This document shows positions 7,308 through 15,327 of a DNA stretch of 64,000 nt, piece by piece. Under the pieces are notes generated by a model. It was not told where the DNA came from. It worked only from the letters and a program-made list of their open reading frames with translations, and searched no databases. Source of the DNA: Desulfotruncus arcticus DSM 17038 (GTDB lineage: Bacteria > Bacillota > Desulfotomaculia > Desulfotomaculales > Desulfallaceae); assembly GCF_900113335.1 (NCBI RefSeq), contig NZ_FOOX01000005.1, positions 124,001 to 188,000 of the forward strand, read 5' to 3'. The position numbers and the translations under genes were made by a program. The first letter of the stretch is position 1. Every line of letters begins with the position of its first letter.

Positions 7308-8581
7308 CTACCTGACACCTCCTCTAAGTCATAAGCCTCCATATGTTCTTTTGCTTTTAAAAGGGTGTCATAAAAACCTACTCCATGCTCAAATGATTGA
7401 CCGGTTGCATTAGTTAATCCATGTTTCAAAGCATTTTTCATCCGAATCTCCAAAGGACTGATACCCAACTTTTCTGCCAAGATGTCCATCTGAGACTCAT
7501 GAGCGAAAGATGCCTGCAGAATACCAAAACCCCGGTAAGGTCCACATATGGTGTTATTGGTATAAACTGCATAGGTATCAACAGCTACATTAGGTACGTA
7601 GTAAGGTCCGGCCAAATGCAAACCCGTTTTCTTGGTGATAAAATGTCCGATAGAACAATAGGCTCCTTTATCACTATATACTGTTCCTTCCATGGCCATT
7701 AACATACCGTCTTTTGTAGCTCCGGTTTTAATCAACATCCTCATGGGATGTCTTTTTGTGGAACAGATCATGGACTCGCGTCTTGACCACACAACTTTTA
7801 CAGGTCTGCCGGTTTTAATGGCCAGCAATGCTGCTTGGATCTCGGTGGTTATATCGTCTTTACCTCCGAAAGCACCACCAGTAGCCATTTGAATTACCCT
7901 TACTTTATTCACCGGCATATTAACTACAGGCGCTATCTGGCGTCTATCCCGGAAAACATACTGGGTGGAAGTCCAAACATTTAATATTCCATCATAGCCC
8001 AGATAGGCCACTGATGTTTCCGGTTCGATATAGGCATGTTCTACTCTTTGCGTCTCATAGACATTTTCCACAACTAAATCACTTTTAGCAAAACCTTCCT
8101 CTATATTTCCTTTTCTCAACCGGGTATGCTGCAAAAGGTTTCCTTTCTCGTGAACTTTTGGCGCCTCTTCTCGTAGGGCATCTTCAATTGTAAAAACACC
8201 CGGTAATTCTTCATACTCCACCTTAATTTTCCCTAGTGCCTCTTCTGCTAAATCATCTGAATCAGCAGCAACAAGGGCTACCGCATCTCCCATCATCCTT
8301 ACCTTATCTTGGGCTAAAACCGGCTGATCCTGAATTGCCAGACCAAAGATATTAATCCCGGGAATGTCTTTGGCTGTTAATACTGCATGAACACCCGGCA
8401 TTGCTTGGGCGGCGGCAGTATCTATGCTAATAATCCTGGCATGGGGATAAGCACTACGCAGAGCTTTGCCGTGAAGCAAACCTGGGAACTTCATATCCCC
8501 GGTATATACTGCTTCCCCCATAGCTTTTGCCTCTGTATCCTTTCTTTGCAGTTCTTGACCCACTACAGGAAATTCATTCAT
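7304..8581 (-). CDS. ndhL: Molybdenum hydroxylase, large molybdopterin subunit (nicotinate dehydrogenase NdhL-like)
   Basis: A 425-residue protein equal to the N-terminal half of xanthine dehydrogenase-type chains: VVGQELQRKDTEAKAMGEA at the start, HVEPETS-like HAYIEPETSVAYL, GGAFGGKDD and GPYRGFGILQASFAHE, the last two contacting the molybdopterin cytosine dinucleotide. The chain stops where single-chain enzymes continue into the second half, which here is ndhM. It overlaps ndhS by ATGA and ndhM by GTGA, so the subunits are translationally coupled. Length is that of the large subunit of E. barkeri nicotinate dehydrogenase. Cytoplasmic enzyme, heterotetramer with NdhF, NdhS and NdhM by analogy. 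Confidence 0.88.
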   Translation of the reverse strand: MNEFPVVGQELQRKDTEAKAMGEAVYTGDMKFPGLLHGKALRSAYPHARIISIDTAAAQAMPGVHAVLTAKDIPGINIFGLAIQDQPVLAQDKVRMMGDAVALVAADSDDLAEEALGKIKVEYEELPGVFTIEDALREEAPKVHEKGNLLQHTRLRKGNIEEGFAKSDLVVENVYETQRVEHAYIEPETSVAYLGYDGILNVWTSTQYVFRDRRQIAPVVNMPVNKVRVIQMATGGAFGGKDDITTEIQAALLAIKTGRPVKVVWSRRESMICSTKRHPMRMLIKTGATKDGMLMAMEGTVYSDKGAYCSIGHFITKKTGLHLAGPYYVPNVAVDTYAVYTNNTICGPYRGFGILQASFAHESQMDILAEKLGISPLEIRMKNALKHGLTNATGQSFEHGVGFYDTLLKAKEHMEAYDLEEVSGR

Positions 8582-9048
8582 GACTTATCACCCCCAGAGC
8601 AAGCAAGTTGAACCGCCTCTATTATCTTTTTGTAGCCTGTACAGCGACATAAGTTACCCGACATACCACGACGAATTTCCTTTGCGCTAGGATTAGGGTT
8701 ACTGTCTAATAAAGCTTTTGCCGACAAAACCATGCCCGGAGTACAATAACCGCATTGAATAGCACCTGCCTCAATAAAAGCTTTTTGTAAAGGGTGCGGT
8801 TCCTGTCCCTTGCTTAAGCCTTCAATAGTGGTAATTGTCTTGCCTTGTACCTGCCCTGCCAAAACTAAGCAAGAATTAACCGGTTTACCATCCACGAGAA
8901 CTGTACAAGCACCGCATTCCCCTTCACTGCAGCCTTCTTTTGTTCCGGTTAAACCCAATACATCACGAATTACATCCAGTAGACGCATGGTGGGAGAAAC
9001 TTCAACCTCTTGTGCTATCCCATTTATAGTAAAACTAATTCTCTGCAT
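8578..9048 (-). CDS. ndhS: Molybdenum hydroxylase, 2x[2Fe-2S] subunit (NdhS-like)
   Basis: A 156-residue small subunit with both iron-sulfur clusters of the xanthine dehydrogenase family: a plant-type ferredoxin set CSEGECGACTVLVDGKPVNSC and a C-terminal four-helix set CGYCTPGM...CRCTGY. It passes electrons from molybdenum to FAD. The open frame runs up to 9111 over the end of ndhF, but the ATG at 9048, with GGGGGATTAAA before it, gives the normal N-terminus MQRISFTINGI. Stops in an ATGA overlap with ndhL. Confidence 0.93.
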   Translation of the reverse strand: MQRISFTINGIAQEVEVSPTMRLLDVIRDVLGLTGTKEGCSEGECGACTVLVDGKPVNSCLVLAGQVQGKTITTIEGLSKGQEPHPLQKAFIEAGAIQCGYCTPGMVLSAKALLDSNPNPSAKEIRRGMSGNLCRCTGYKKIIEAVQLACSGGDKS

Positions 9049-9049
9049 T

Positions 9050-9919
9050 TTAATCCCCCTCCAATTCCGCTTTAACATTCTCCAAAGCTTTAGACAATGC
9101 TGCTTTGGCAACTGCCATCTTGTAAGATGCCGTAGATCTTGTCCCCAGCTTCTCCGATACTACTTCCGATATTAAGTTGCACGCAGCAGTTATGGTATCT
9201 TCATTTATGGCTTTCCCCATCAATAGTTCCTCAACCTGGGGCACGCGGTAAGCAGTTACTCCTACTGCCCCAAGTGCTAGGCTAGCTTTTTTGGTTTTTC
9301 TCCCCATATCCATGCTTAAGGTCAAACCCAGATTCAGCCGGGCAATGGCTAAAGCCTTTCGCCTTCCTATCTTGATAAAAGTCATGGCAGTATTAGCTTG
9401 GGGAATTGGGATAATAATTTTCGTCAATATTTCATCAGGCGCAATACATGTCTTGTTAGCGCCAACTAAAATATCTTCAATAGCTACATCCTTCTGGGCA
9501 TTAATTTTTTGCAGCCTCACTTTGGCCTCCAAAGCGAGAAGAGCCGGTAAACTATCTGCGGCTACAGCAGCATTGGCTATATTGCCCCCAATAGTGGCGG
9601 TATTTCTGATTTGGGGCGACCCTACAGTTCCGGCCGCTTTAGCTAACAACGGAATATACTTGTTAATCAAGTGATTATGCTCTATTTCGCTGAATGTTAC
9701 CATACTGCCAATAACCAGATTATCACCATCCTGCACAATCCCCTTTAGTTCAAGGATATTTGCCAAATCAACGATGTAATCTGCTTCAACAGACCTTTCT
9801 TTCATTTGAATGATCAGATCCGTCCCTCCGGCTAAAAGTTTAGTTGTGCCAGGAGATTTCTGCAAGCAACTAAACGCAGCTTCTAATGCCAAAGGTTGAA
9901 AATAGTCCAATACTCGCAA
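9050..9919 (-). CDS. ndhF: Molybdenum hydroxylase, FAD subunit (NdhF-like)
   Basis: A 289-residue FAD-binding subunit: LLAGGTDLIIQMKE near residue 35 and TIGGNIANAAVAADS near 115 contact FAD, and the C-terminal CODH_FAD domain follows. The frame is open to 10015, but that extra part is the tail of a decayed preA. A TTG at 9919, six bases after AAGGAGGTG, gives RVLDYFQP, aligning exactly with the ATG start of the paralogue at 17283-18152, and both are then 289 residues. It is the first gene of ndhF-S-L-M-dctP-Q-M. The FAD probably passes electrons to an external acceptor such as NADP. Confidence 0.88.
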   Translation of the reverse strand: MRVLDYFQPLALEAAFSCLQKSPGTTKLLAGGTDLIIQMKERSVEADYIVDLANILELKGIVQDGDNLVIGSMVTFSEIEHNHLINKYIPLLAKAAGTVGSPQIRNTATIGGNIANAAVAADSLPALLALEAKVRLQKINAQKDVAIEDILVGANKTCIAPDEILTKIIIPIPQANTAMTFIKIGRRKALAIARLNLGLTLSMDMGRKTKKASLALGAVGVTAYRVPQVEELLMGKAINEDTITAACNLISEVVSEKLGTRSTASYKMAVAKAALSKALENVKAELEGD

Positions 9920-9939
9920 TAACAACACCTCCTTACTAT

Positions 9940-10110
9940 TTTTACCTTCCTCTAATTGGATTGCTCCTGTAGGGCACCATTGATTAGCTTTACCGGCTAA
10001 TCCGGCCTTTTTCAATCCTTCTCCGTCCTAACCTGGTGTTGCAGACGCTAAAACCAACGGGTTTATAAATTCTACTCCTGCAAAGTTCACCCTTAACTTA
10101 AATTTGCCAT
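9940..10110 (-). pseudogene. preA-like remnant with internal deletion
   Basis: Read on the minus strand from an ATG at 10110, shifting frame once and reading through stops, the DNA encodes MANL, VNFAGVEFINPLVLASATP, DGEG and KAGLAG, which is the N-terminus of the PreA-like protein at 18239-19390. It then jumps directly to NQWCPTGAIQLEEGK, like the C-terminal ferredoxin end (QWCPSG) of the same protein. About 1 kb is missing between. The tail is in frame with ndhF, which explains the over-long frame there. Clear evidence of a deleted gene copy just upstream of an FAD subunit gene, the same order as at 17.3-19.4 kb. Confidence 0.85.
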
Positions 10111-10352
10111 AGTTAATCACCTCTCTGAATTTTGCCACTTCTTTTAAAACCCTAATTTAATAAGCTTGGATTAATTGGATCATGAAAAGAGCATCGACTG
10201 CCGGTATTATTATCTTGTTTACCTATCTCTTGAGACTTACATTCTCCGCTTCCAATATAATGTCCCTTAGACTGAAATTACAAAAATTTCTAAAATATTT
10301 TGTATTCTAAAATACTATGGCAGTTTAATATACTGTTTTTTAACCTAAAGTT
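10111..10352. promoter_or_regulatory. Region between pucR and the ndh operon
   Basis: About 240 bases without a gene. It contains a dyad TACAAAA, twelve bases, TTTTGTA at 10279-10304, which could be an operator for the ndh unit. No strong terminator for pucR was found here. Confidence 0.45.
10279..10304. promoter_or_regulatory. Dyad TACAAAA-N12-TTTTGTA upstream of the ndh operon
   Basis: Perfect 7-base arms separated by 12 bases. It is one of several sites in the accessory region carrying a GTACAAA-like half-site near a transcription-unit start. Binding protein unknown; PucR, encoded next door, is a candidate. Confidence 0.4.
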
Positions 10353-12014
10353 CTAATCGAGTAAATATTGGAGTTTCACACATAACTGTAAATTAAACCT
10401 ATCCTCAGGATTACTTAATTTTAGCCCGGTAATTTCTTCTACTTTGCGAATTCTGTAAATTACTGAGTTTTTATGAATGAACATCTCTTCTGCAGTGTGT
10501 TTAAGACTGCAATCATTTTTAAAATAGCTGCTTAAAGTATTTATTAAGATAGCATTATTTTGTATATCGTATTGCTTTAATTTCCCTAGAATTTCTCCGT
10601 AAAAGGCCTCCATGGATTCTGATCCTTTTAGCTCATAGAGAAAACGGTAGGGGCCTAATTCCTGGAAAGATACTACCTTATCTCCACCATTCATATACCG
10701 ATTAACTCTCAAAGATATTTCTGCTTCTTCATAAGATTTCTTTACATTACGCACTCCTTTATAGAACTTGCCCATACTCACAGAAATATTTATTTTGGGA
10801 AATCTTTTTTTAATTTTGGAACAAATTTCTTGAAACTTTTCTCTAAGTTTTTTTTCATTAATATCGCCGTCCATTCCAATTAGTCCGATAATACTATTAC
10901 TTTTAATATGCATCATCACACCGCCGGGATGACTTAAAAATGCATGATGAGTGTTTTCGAAAGTTTGGTTTTTTATCTCTTGGATATGATTCTCACGATG
11001 ATTTGCCTGATAAATAACATAATTTTCAAAATGATCAAGATTAATAATAAAAACAGCCAGTTTGGCGTTCAAATTAAAATTCAAATAACTTGCCCTTCGA
11101 ATTACTGTTTCTTCCACGGAAAAATTCCCCGAAATCAAATCTTCCAATAATTCGCCTCTAACTTTTCTCTCTGTTTCATATACCGCTTTTTCTTTAGTGA
11201 ATTCCAACGTGGAAATTGTCCCTGCATATTCAATTGCCAGCAAATCTTGCTCGTCTAAACTTTTTCCGGTTTCTTGCACCAGCAAATATCCGGCAACATG
11301 ATTATCTATTTGAATCGGCACCAGTTGAATATCTTGATTTTTTTCATTCAATGTTAACGTCATCCGGTTCACCCGGTTAGAATTACAAAGCAATAAACTG
11401 TTCTGCAACTGGTGCCAAGCTTCTGTTAATTCTTCAGAAGAAAAGCATTGTTTAGACTTTACCCCTAAAACACAATTTATAATATTTCCTGCTTGGTCTA
11501 GCATATAAATTGGCTTTCCTAATAAATTGTATAATGCCTGACAGATACTTAAGAAACCGCCGCCTGACAAAAGTGCCTCTAACATGCAGTTGTGGATCTG
11601 TTCATGACGTTTCAACTGGCAAAGTTGATCATTAATTAAAATTTCAAAAATTGGCAGCATAAACTCCATATATGGTACATCTGTCGGCAGTTGAAGCAAT
11701 GGCAAACCTACATCATCGGCATATTTAATCATATCTTTAGGGACTTTAGAAAAATATTGCCCCGGTTTAATGCCAAAAGCTGCCACCTTCTTTTTAGCTA
11801 AGTCATAAATCAATCTTTTTCTTAAATCCAGATTATTTTTAAATGCAAACCCTGCCGAAACCAGCAGTTCTCCACCTTTCATCCACTTAGTGACCTCCGG
11901 GACCTCCATAATGTTTACAAAGAATATCTGATTGTCTAAACCCTGGCACCCAGCCACTACTACTGCCTCTTGCAGTTTCCCGATTTCTAATGCTTGTCGA
12001 ACTGTTAGTCCCAT
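10353..12014 (-). CDS. pucR: PucR family transcriptional regulator
   Basis: A 553-residue regulator. Residues about 5-130 are the PucR-type N-terminal domain (LTVRQALEIGKLQEAVVVAG, MKGGELLVSAGFAF, FGIKPGQYF). The middle is a GGDEF-like/CdaR domain, and residues about 490-545 are the PucR C-terminal helix-turn-helix: FKNDCSLKHTAEEMFIHKNS then VIYRIRKVEEITGL. Members control purine, allantoin, GABA or sugar-acid catabolism. It sits between the peptidase unit and the ndh operon, both on the same strand, and is the natural candidate regulator of both. Its own upstream region has four 16-base tandem repeats and a doubled TTTGTTAC. Confidence 0.9.
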   Translation of the reverse strand: MGLTVRQALEIGKLQEAVVVAGCQGLDNQIFFVNIMEVPEVTKWMKGGELLVSAGFAFKNNLDLRKRLIYDLAKKKVAAFGIKPGQYFSKVPKDMIKYADDVGLPLLQLPTDVPYMEFMLPIFEILINDQLCQLKRHEQIHNCMLEALLSGGGFLSICQALYNLLGKPIYMLDQAGNIINCVLGVKSKQCFSSEELTEAWHQLQNSLLLCNSNRVNRMTLTLNEKNQDIQLVPIQIDNHVAGYLLVQETGKSLDEQDLLAIEYAGTISTLEFTKEKAVYETERKVRGELLEDLISGNFSVEETVIRRASYLNFNLNAKLAVFIINLDHFENYVIYQANHRENHIQEIKNQTFENTHHAFLSHPGGVMMHIKSNSIIGLIGMDGDINEKKLREKFQEICSKIKKRFPKINISVSMGKFYKGVRNVKKSYEEAEISLRVNRYMNGGDKVVSFQELGPYRFLYELKGSESMEAFYGEILGKLKQYDIQNNAILINTLSSYFKNDCSLKHTAEEMFIHKNSVIYRIRKVEEITGLKLSNPEDRFNLQLCVKLQYLLD

Positions 12015-12071
12015 ATTCTATCTCCTTATTAAATTTGATACTTAACCAATAAGATCTATTAATGAGTTTAA

Positions 12072-12135
12072 CTAATTTTACATATATTTAATTTTACATC
12101 TATTTAATTTTACATCTATTTAATTTTACATTCAT
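12072..12135. repeat. Four tandem 16-base repeats upstream of pucR
   Basis: The unit TTAATTTTACATCTAT occurs four times head to tail (12072, 12088, 12104, 12120); the two middle copies are identical and the outer two differ at a few bases. It lies 58-121 bases before the pucR start. The 16-base pitch is about one and a half helical turns. Could be operators or simple sequence expansion. Confidence 0.8.
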
Positions 12136-12165
12136 TATTAACCCATTTAACATATTTGGTAATAA

Positions 12166-12185
12166 TCCTTTGTTACTTTGTTACA
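12166..12185. promoter_or_regulatory. Doubled TTTGTTAC element upstream of pucR
   Basis: CCTTTGTTACTTTGTTACA lies about 155 bases before pucR. On the minus strand it reads GTAACAAAGTAACAAAGGA, resembling the GTACAAAGGA core at 3082-3104 and 16848-16870. Possible member of the same site family. Confidence 0.35.
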
Positions 12186-12251
12186 TAATATTTTAATTTT
12201 ATTTGTATTCAGTGAACAAATAATACATGGTTTAACTCCTATTTTTGCACA

Positions 12252-12287
12252 ACAAAAAACCGCTGTAACTCAGCGGTGATTTTTTTC
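12252..12287. terminator. Bidirectional intrinsic terminator
   Basis: A 7-base stem ACCGCTG/CAGCGGT with a 5-base loop, flanked by an A-run on one side and a T-run on the other. On the minus strand it ends the glyA-PLP enzyme-peptidase unit. Confidence 0.85.
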
Positions 12288-12299
12288 ATCCATATTATT

Positions 12300-12413
12300 C
12301 TACATCATATTAAGGGGTTCTACGTCTACAGCAACAATTATATTTTTATGAGGATAACCCTCTTTGTGTGCGAAATCCAACCCTCGTACCAAGATTTCTT
12401 TTACCGCTCTCAC
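12300..12413 (-). pseudogene. 37-codon coding-like fragment of unknown origin
   Basis: On the minus strand a GTG at 12413 opens a 37-residue frame ending at 12300: RAVKEILVRGLDFAHKEGYP, then HKNIIVAVDVEPLNMM. The composition is protein-like and the frame ends just before the terminator, but no good ribosome site precedes it. It may be the end of a lost gene, or a very small real gene behind the peptidase. I do not recognise the family. Confidence 0.35.
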
Positions 12414-12458
12414 GGAGGTTTATAAATATTATTGTCTTTTCTTAGAATTTTCCTCGAT

Positions 12459-13721
12459 TTAATCCGCTTGACACCATTCAAGAATGGTATGTGCCAAAAT
12501 CTTTGTACTTTGAATCAGGTCTTCTATGTTGACCCATTCGTTATTGGCATGCATCTGCTCGGTCAGACCCGGACCAAAAATAACTGTCGGCGTATTGCCG
12601 TACTTATTCATAAAACGAATATCGGCGGCCCCTTCACGACCGGTGATAACCGGTTCTTTGCCCATAACCTTAATAAAATTCCGGTTGAGAGTCCGGACTA
12701 TAGCACTGTCCACAGGGATTTCCGATGGTTCGGCGAAGTACCCGGTAAAGATAACTTCAGGAGGATGCTCCTTAAGCCAGGGGTCGCCGGCAACCTTTTC
12801 GCGAATAAACTCAACAAACTCCGCCTTGACCGCGCTTGAATCCTCTCCGGGAACTGTAGCCATAGATCCCTTTAGTAAACAGCTATCCGGAAAGGCACTG
12901 TGATAAGAGCCGCTCTCAAATACTCCCACCATGCAAGGGATGGCACCGAGAATGTCCGGATACAAGGGATGACTCAACCGCTTAACCCGGATACGTTCGA
13001 AGTCGGCTACAGCCTGGGTAACCAGGTAGCCCTTCTCAATAGCGTTGACTCCCTCCCACCGGCGCTGAATACCGGCTGCCATACCTTGGACCTTAATCTC
13101 AAACCAAATGCGTCCGATGGAGCCGGGTTGCACCCGCATACTGGAAGTTTCACAGCAAATTCCTCCATCAGCCTGATATCCTTTTATCACACAAGCCAAA
13201 GTCCCGTTACCGGAAAGTTCCTCATCAACTGTGTATTCTAAGATTATATCCCCTTTTAACCGGATACCGGATTCTAAAATTGCCTTCACTGCCATCGTCA
13301 TAGCCGCAAGTCCCGATTTCATATCGGATGCCCCTCGTCCATAAAGACGTCCCTCCGCAATATCGCCGGACCAACTGCCATGCTGCCAGCTTTCCGTTGC
13401 GCCTGCCGGAATTACATCTACGTGTCCGTTGAAAAGTAACGATTTTCCCCCTCCCGTGCCTTTTAGAATTCCCACAACATTAGGCCGCCCCTCAAAGCCA
13501 CGTGATACTTCCACAAAAGCAGGGTGTTTCCGTAATGTATCCAAGGATGGCTCAAAAACATCAACTTCCAAACCCATTTCCTGCAGTTGACCGGCAATAA
13601 ATTGCTGTATTGGTCCTTCCTCTCCAGTAACGCTGGGAACTCGGATTAGATCCTGGAGAAAGCTAATGATGGTTGTTTGGTTTTGTTCAATCCATCTATT
13701 TATGCGCTGACTATAATCCAT
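12459..13721 (-). CDS. M20 family metallopeptidase/deacylase (ArgE/DapE-like)
   Basis: A 420-residue M20 zinc hydrolase. The metal motifs are visible: NGHVDVIPAG (first His/Asp), GRGASDMKSG (bridging Asp), TVDEELSGNG (catalytic Glu and metal Glu), and EQMHANNEW near the C-terminus (last His). The open frame extends to 13763, but ATG 13721 with GGGGAGACTGG before it gives a normal N-terminus. Such enzymes cleave N-acyl or N-carbamoyl amino acids or dipeptides; substrate cannot be assigned. It is the last gene of the glyA-PLP enzyme-peptidase unit. A decayed relative lies at 19576-20038. Confidence 0.88.
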   Translation of the reverse strand: MDYSQRINRWIEQNQTTIISFLQDLIRVPSVTGEEGPIQQFIAGQLQEMGLEVDVFEPSLDTLRKHPAFVEVSRGFEGRPNVVGILKGTGGGKSLLFNGHVDVIPAGATESWQHGSWSGDIAEGRLYGRGASDMKSGLAAMTMAVKAILESGIRLKGDIILEYTVDEELSGNGTLACVIKGYQADGGICCETSSMRVQPGSIGRIWFEIKVQGMAAGIQRRWEGVNAIEKGYLVTQAVADFERIRVKRLSHPLYPDILGAIPCMVGVFESGSYHSAFPDSCLLKGSMATVPGEDSSAVKAEFVEFIREKVAGDPWLKEHPPEVIFTGYFAEPSEIPVDSAIVRTLNRNFIKVMGKEPVITGREGAADIRFMNKYGNTPTVIFGPGLTEQMHANNEWVNIEDLIQSTKILAHTILEWCQAD

Positions 13722-13812
13722 TAACCAGTCTCCCCTTTCAATATCTCCACATCCCTCTGACATCTTAACTGTTTAAAGTAAACCCGATACGGTTCAAAGC
13801 TCTCCCAATAAT

Positions 13813-15279
13813 CTATAGCAAGCCTGTTCTTTCGTTAAATTCATTAATTAATTGGTCTATCGTATCTGTTTGTTTACGGATGCTGCCCCAGTAATTATCG
13901 TAATCGTACCACTGGGCATTTAACTCGTCCAGCTCTTTACCCTGTTGCTCAATCCAAGTATAATACTTAAGGTTATGAATTCTTCTCCTATCGGTATAGG
14001 TTAGTTCCTGCATATTGTCTGTTGTCAAGGAAATCAAATGACGGTAATAATCTACCGCTGCATTTATTTCTTTGTATTCTCCATTTTTCTCTCTTAGTTC
14101 TTCCATTCTCGAATGATAAAGCTCCATTGAATCCGTAAGTACAGTTACCACGATATCCCTTTCCGTCAGTTCATAATATTTGGCAAACTTAATGGCACCC
14201 AACACATTAGCAATACTCGATATACCCAGGTATGATAATTTTTCGACCAGTTCCTTAGACACTCTCTGTTCTTCCACCAAGTATTTTTTACCTGCCGGTT
14301 CATTAAACAACCTTATTAAGCCAATGCTGTCCTCATCATCAACAGCTACTGCCAGATCAGTATTTTTTACATTATGGATCCAGGGCACATGCTTATCTCC
14401 GATCCCTTCAATTCTATGCCCACCGAATCCATTCTCCAGAAGGGTGGGGCACTGCAGAGCTTCTCCCACTGCTAATTTGCTTAACGGATACTTTTCTTTT
14501 AAATAATCACCACATGCCATGGTACCGGCAGATCCGGAGGTAAATATCGCCCCGGCAAACCTGTCTTCCGTACCCATAATCCCATTCAGTACTTCTTCGA
14601 TAGCATGACCCGTTACTTCATAATGCCACAAATAATTTCCCAATTCCTCAAACTGGTTAAAAATCACCACATTGTCCCGGCTATTTCTTAATTCCCAGGT
14701 TTTATCAAAAATCTCTTTCACATTGCTTTCACAACCTGGAGTAGCAATTACCTCTCCTGCTACTTGAGATAGCCAGGAAAACCTTTCTTGACTCATTTCT
14801 TTTGGTAAAATAGCAATAGACTGGCAGGACAAAAGTTCCGCATTATATGCCCCTCCCCGGCAAAAGTTTCCCGTCGAAGGCCAAACCGCCTTATGAAAGG
14901 TGGGATCAAATTGGCCGGTTACCAGCCTAGGCACCAAACACCCAAAAGTAGCTCCTACTTTGTGGCAGCCGGTGGGAAACCACTTGCCCACCAGGGCAAT
15001 AATCCTGGCATTTGTTCCTGTCAGTTCTTTGGGTAATTCCAAATAATTAACTGCCCCAAAAACCCCTCCTTCTTTAACAGGTTGGTTTTTCCAGGTAATG
15101 CGGAATAAGTTGTATGAATTAATATCCCAAAGTCCGATATTCTTTAACTTTTCCTTAATTTTTTCTGGAATTAGTTCCGGGTTTTTCATCTCTTTAAAAG
15201 TTGGCACGATAATGTTTCTTTTTCTTGCTCTTTCTATTGTTCTTTGCAATTGTTTTTCGTTAACGGTTAAATCAATCAT
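13813..15279 (-). CDS. PLP-dependent fold-type II enzyme (lyase/ammonia-lyase-like) of unknown substrate
   Basis: A 488-residue protein with a fold-type II PLP pattern: PTGCHKVGATFG near residue 105 holds the probable Schiff-base Lys (compare S-x-K-x-R-GA of threonine synthase), and FTSGSAGTMACGDYLKEKYP near 250 is the phosphate-binding glycine loop. The last ~120 residues are charged and specific to this family. The ATG at 15279 follows GGAGAGAAG. It lies between glyA (25 bases upstream gap) and the M20 peptidase. Related proteins of this length are annotated only as PLP-dependent beta-subunit-like. I infer amino acid elimination or ammonia release. Confidence 0.75.
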   Translation of the reverse strand: MIDLTVNEKQLQRTIERARKRNIIVPTFKEMKNPELIPEKIKEKLKNIGLWDINSYNLFRITWKNQPVKEGGVFGAVNYLELPKELTGTNARIIALVGKWFPTGCHKVGATFGCLVPRLVTGQFDPTFHKAVWPSTGNFCRGGAYNAELLSCQSIAILPKEMSQERFSWLSQVAGEVIATPGCESNVKEIFDKTWELRNSRDNVVIFNQFEELGNYLWHYEVTGHAIEEVLNGIMGTEDRFAGAIFTSGSAGTMACGDYLKEKYPLSKLAVGEALQCPTLLENGFGGHRIEGIGDKHVPWIHNVKNTDLAVAVDDEDSIGLIRLFNEPAGKKYLVEEQRVSKELVEKLSYLGISSIANVLGAIKFAKYYELTERDIVVTVLTDSMELYHSRMEELREKNGEYKEINAAVDYYRHLISLTTDNMQELTYTDRRRIHNLKYYTWIEQQGKELDELNAQWYDYDNYWGSIRKQTDTIDQLINEFNERTGLL

Positions 15280-15327
15280 AATTTCTTCTCTCCTATTTTT
15301 CAAAAAATTATTGATATGTGAAAGTAT

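Noticed and set aside
7298-7309. Programmed frameshift or UGA recoding to join ndhL and ndhM
   Set aside because: A strong ribosome site precedes the GTG start of ndhM, and the split at this point is the known subunit boundary of nicotinate dehydrogenase. No slippery heptamer lies before the stop in the ndhL frame, and selenium in this family is a ligand on molybdenum, not selenocysteine.
9920-10015. NdhF with a ferredoxin-like N-terminal extension
   Set aside because: The extension is the tail of the decayed preA; the paralogue starts at the same residue as the TTG at 9919, which has a strong ribosome site.
12072-12135. Short repeats as a CRISPR array
   Set aside because: The unit is only 16 bases, copies are directly joined with no spacers, and no cas gene is near.
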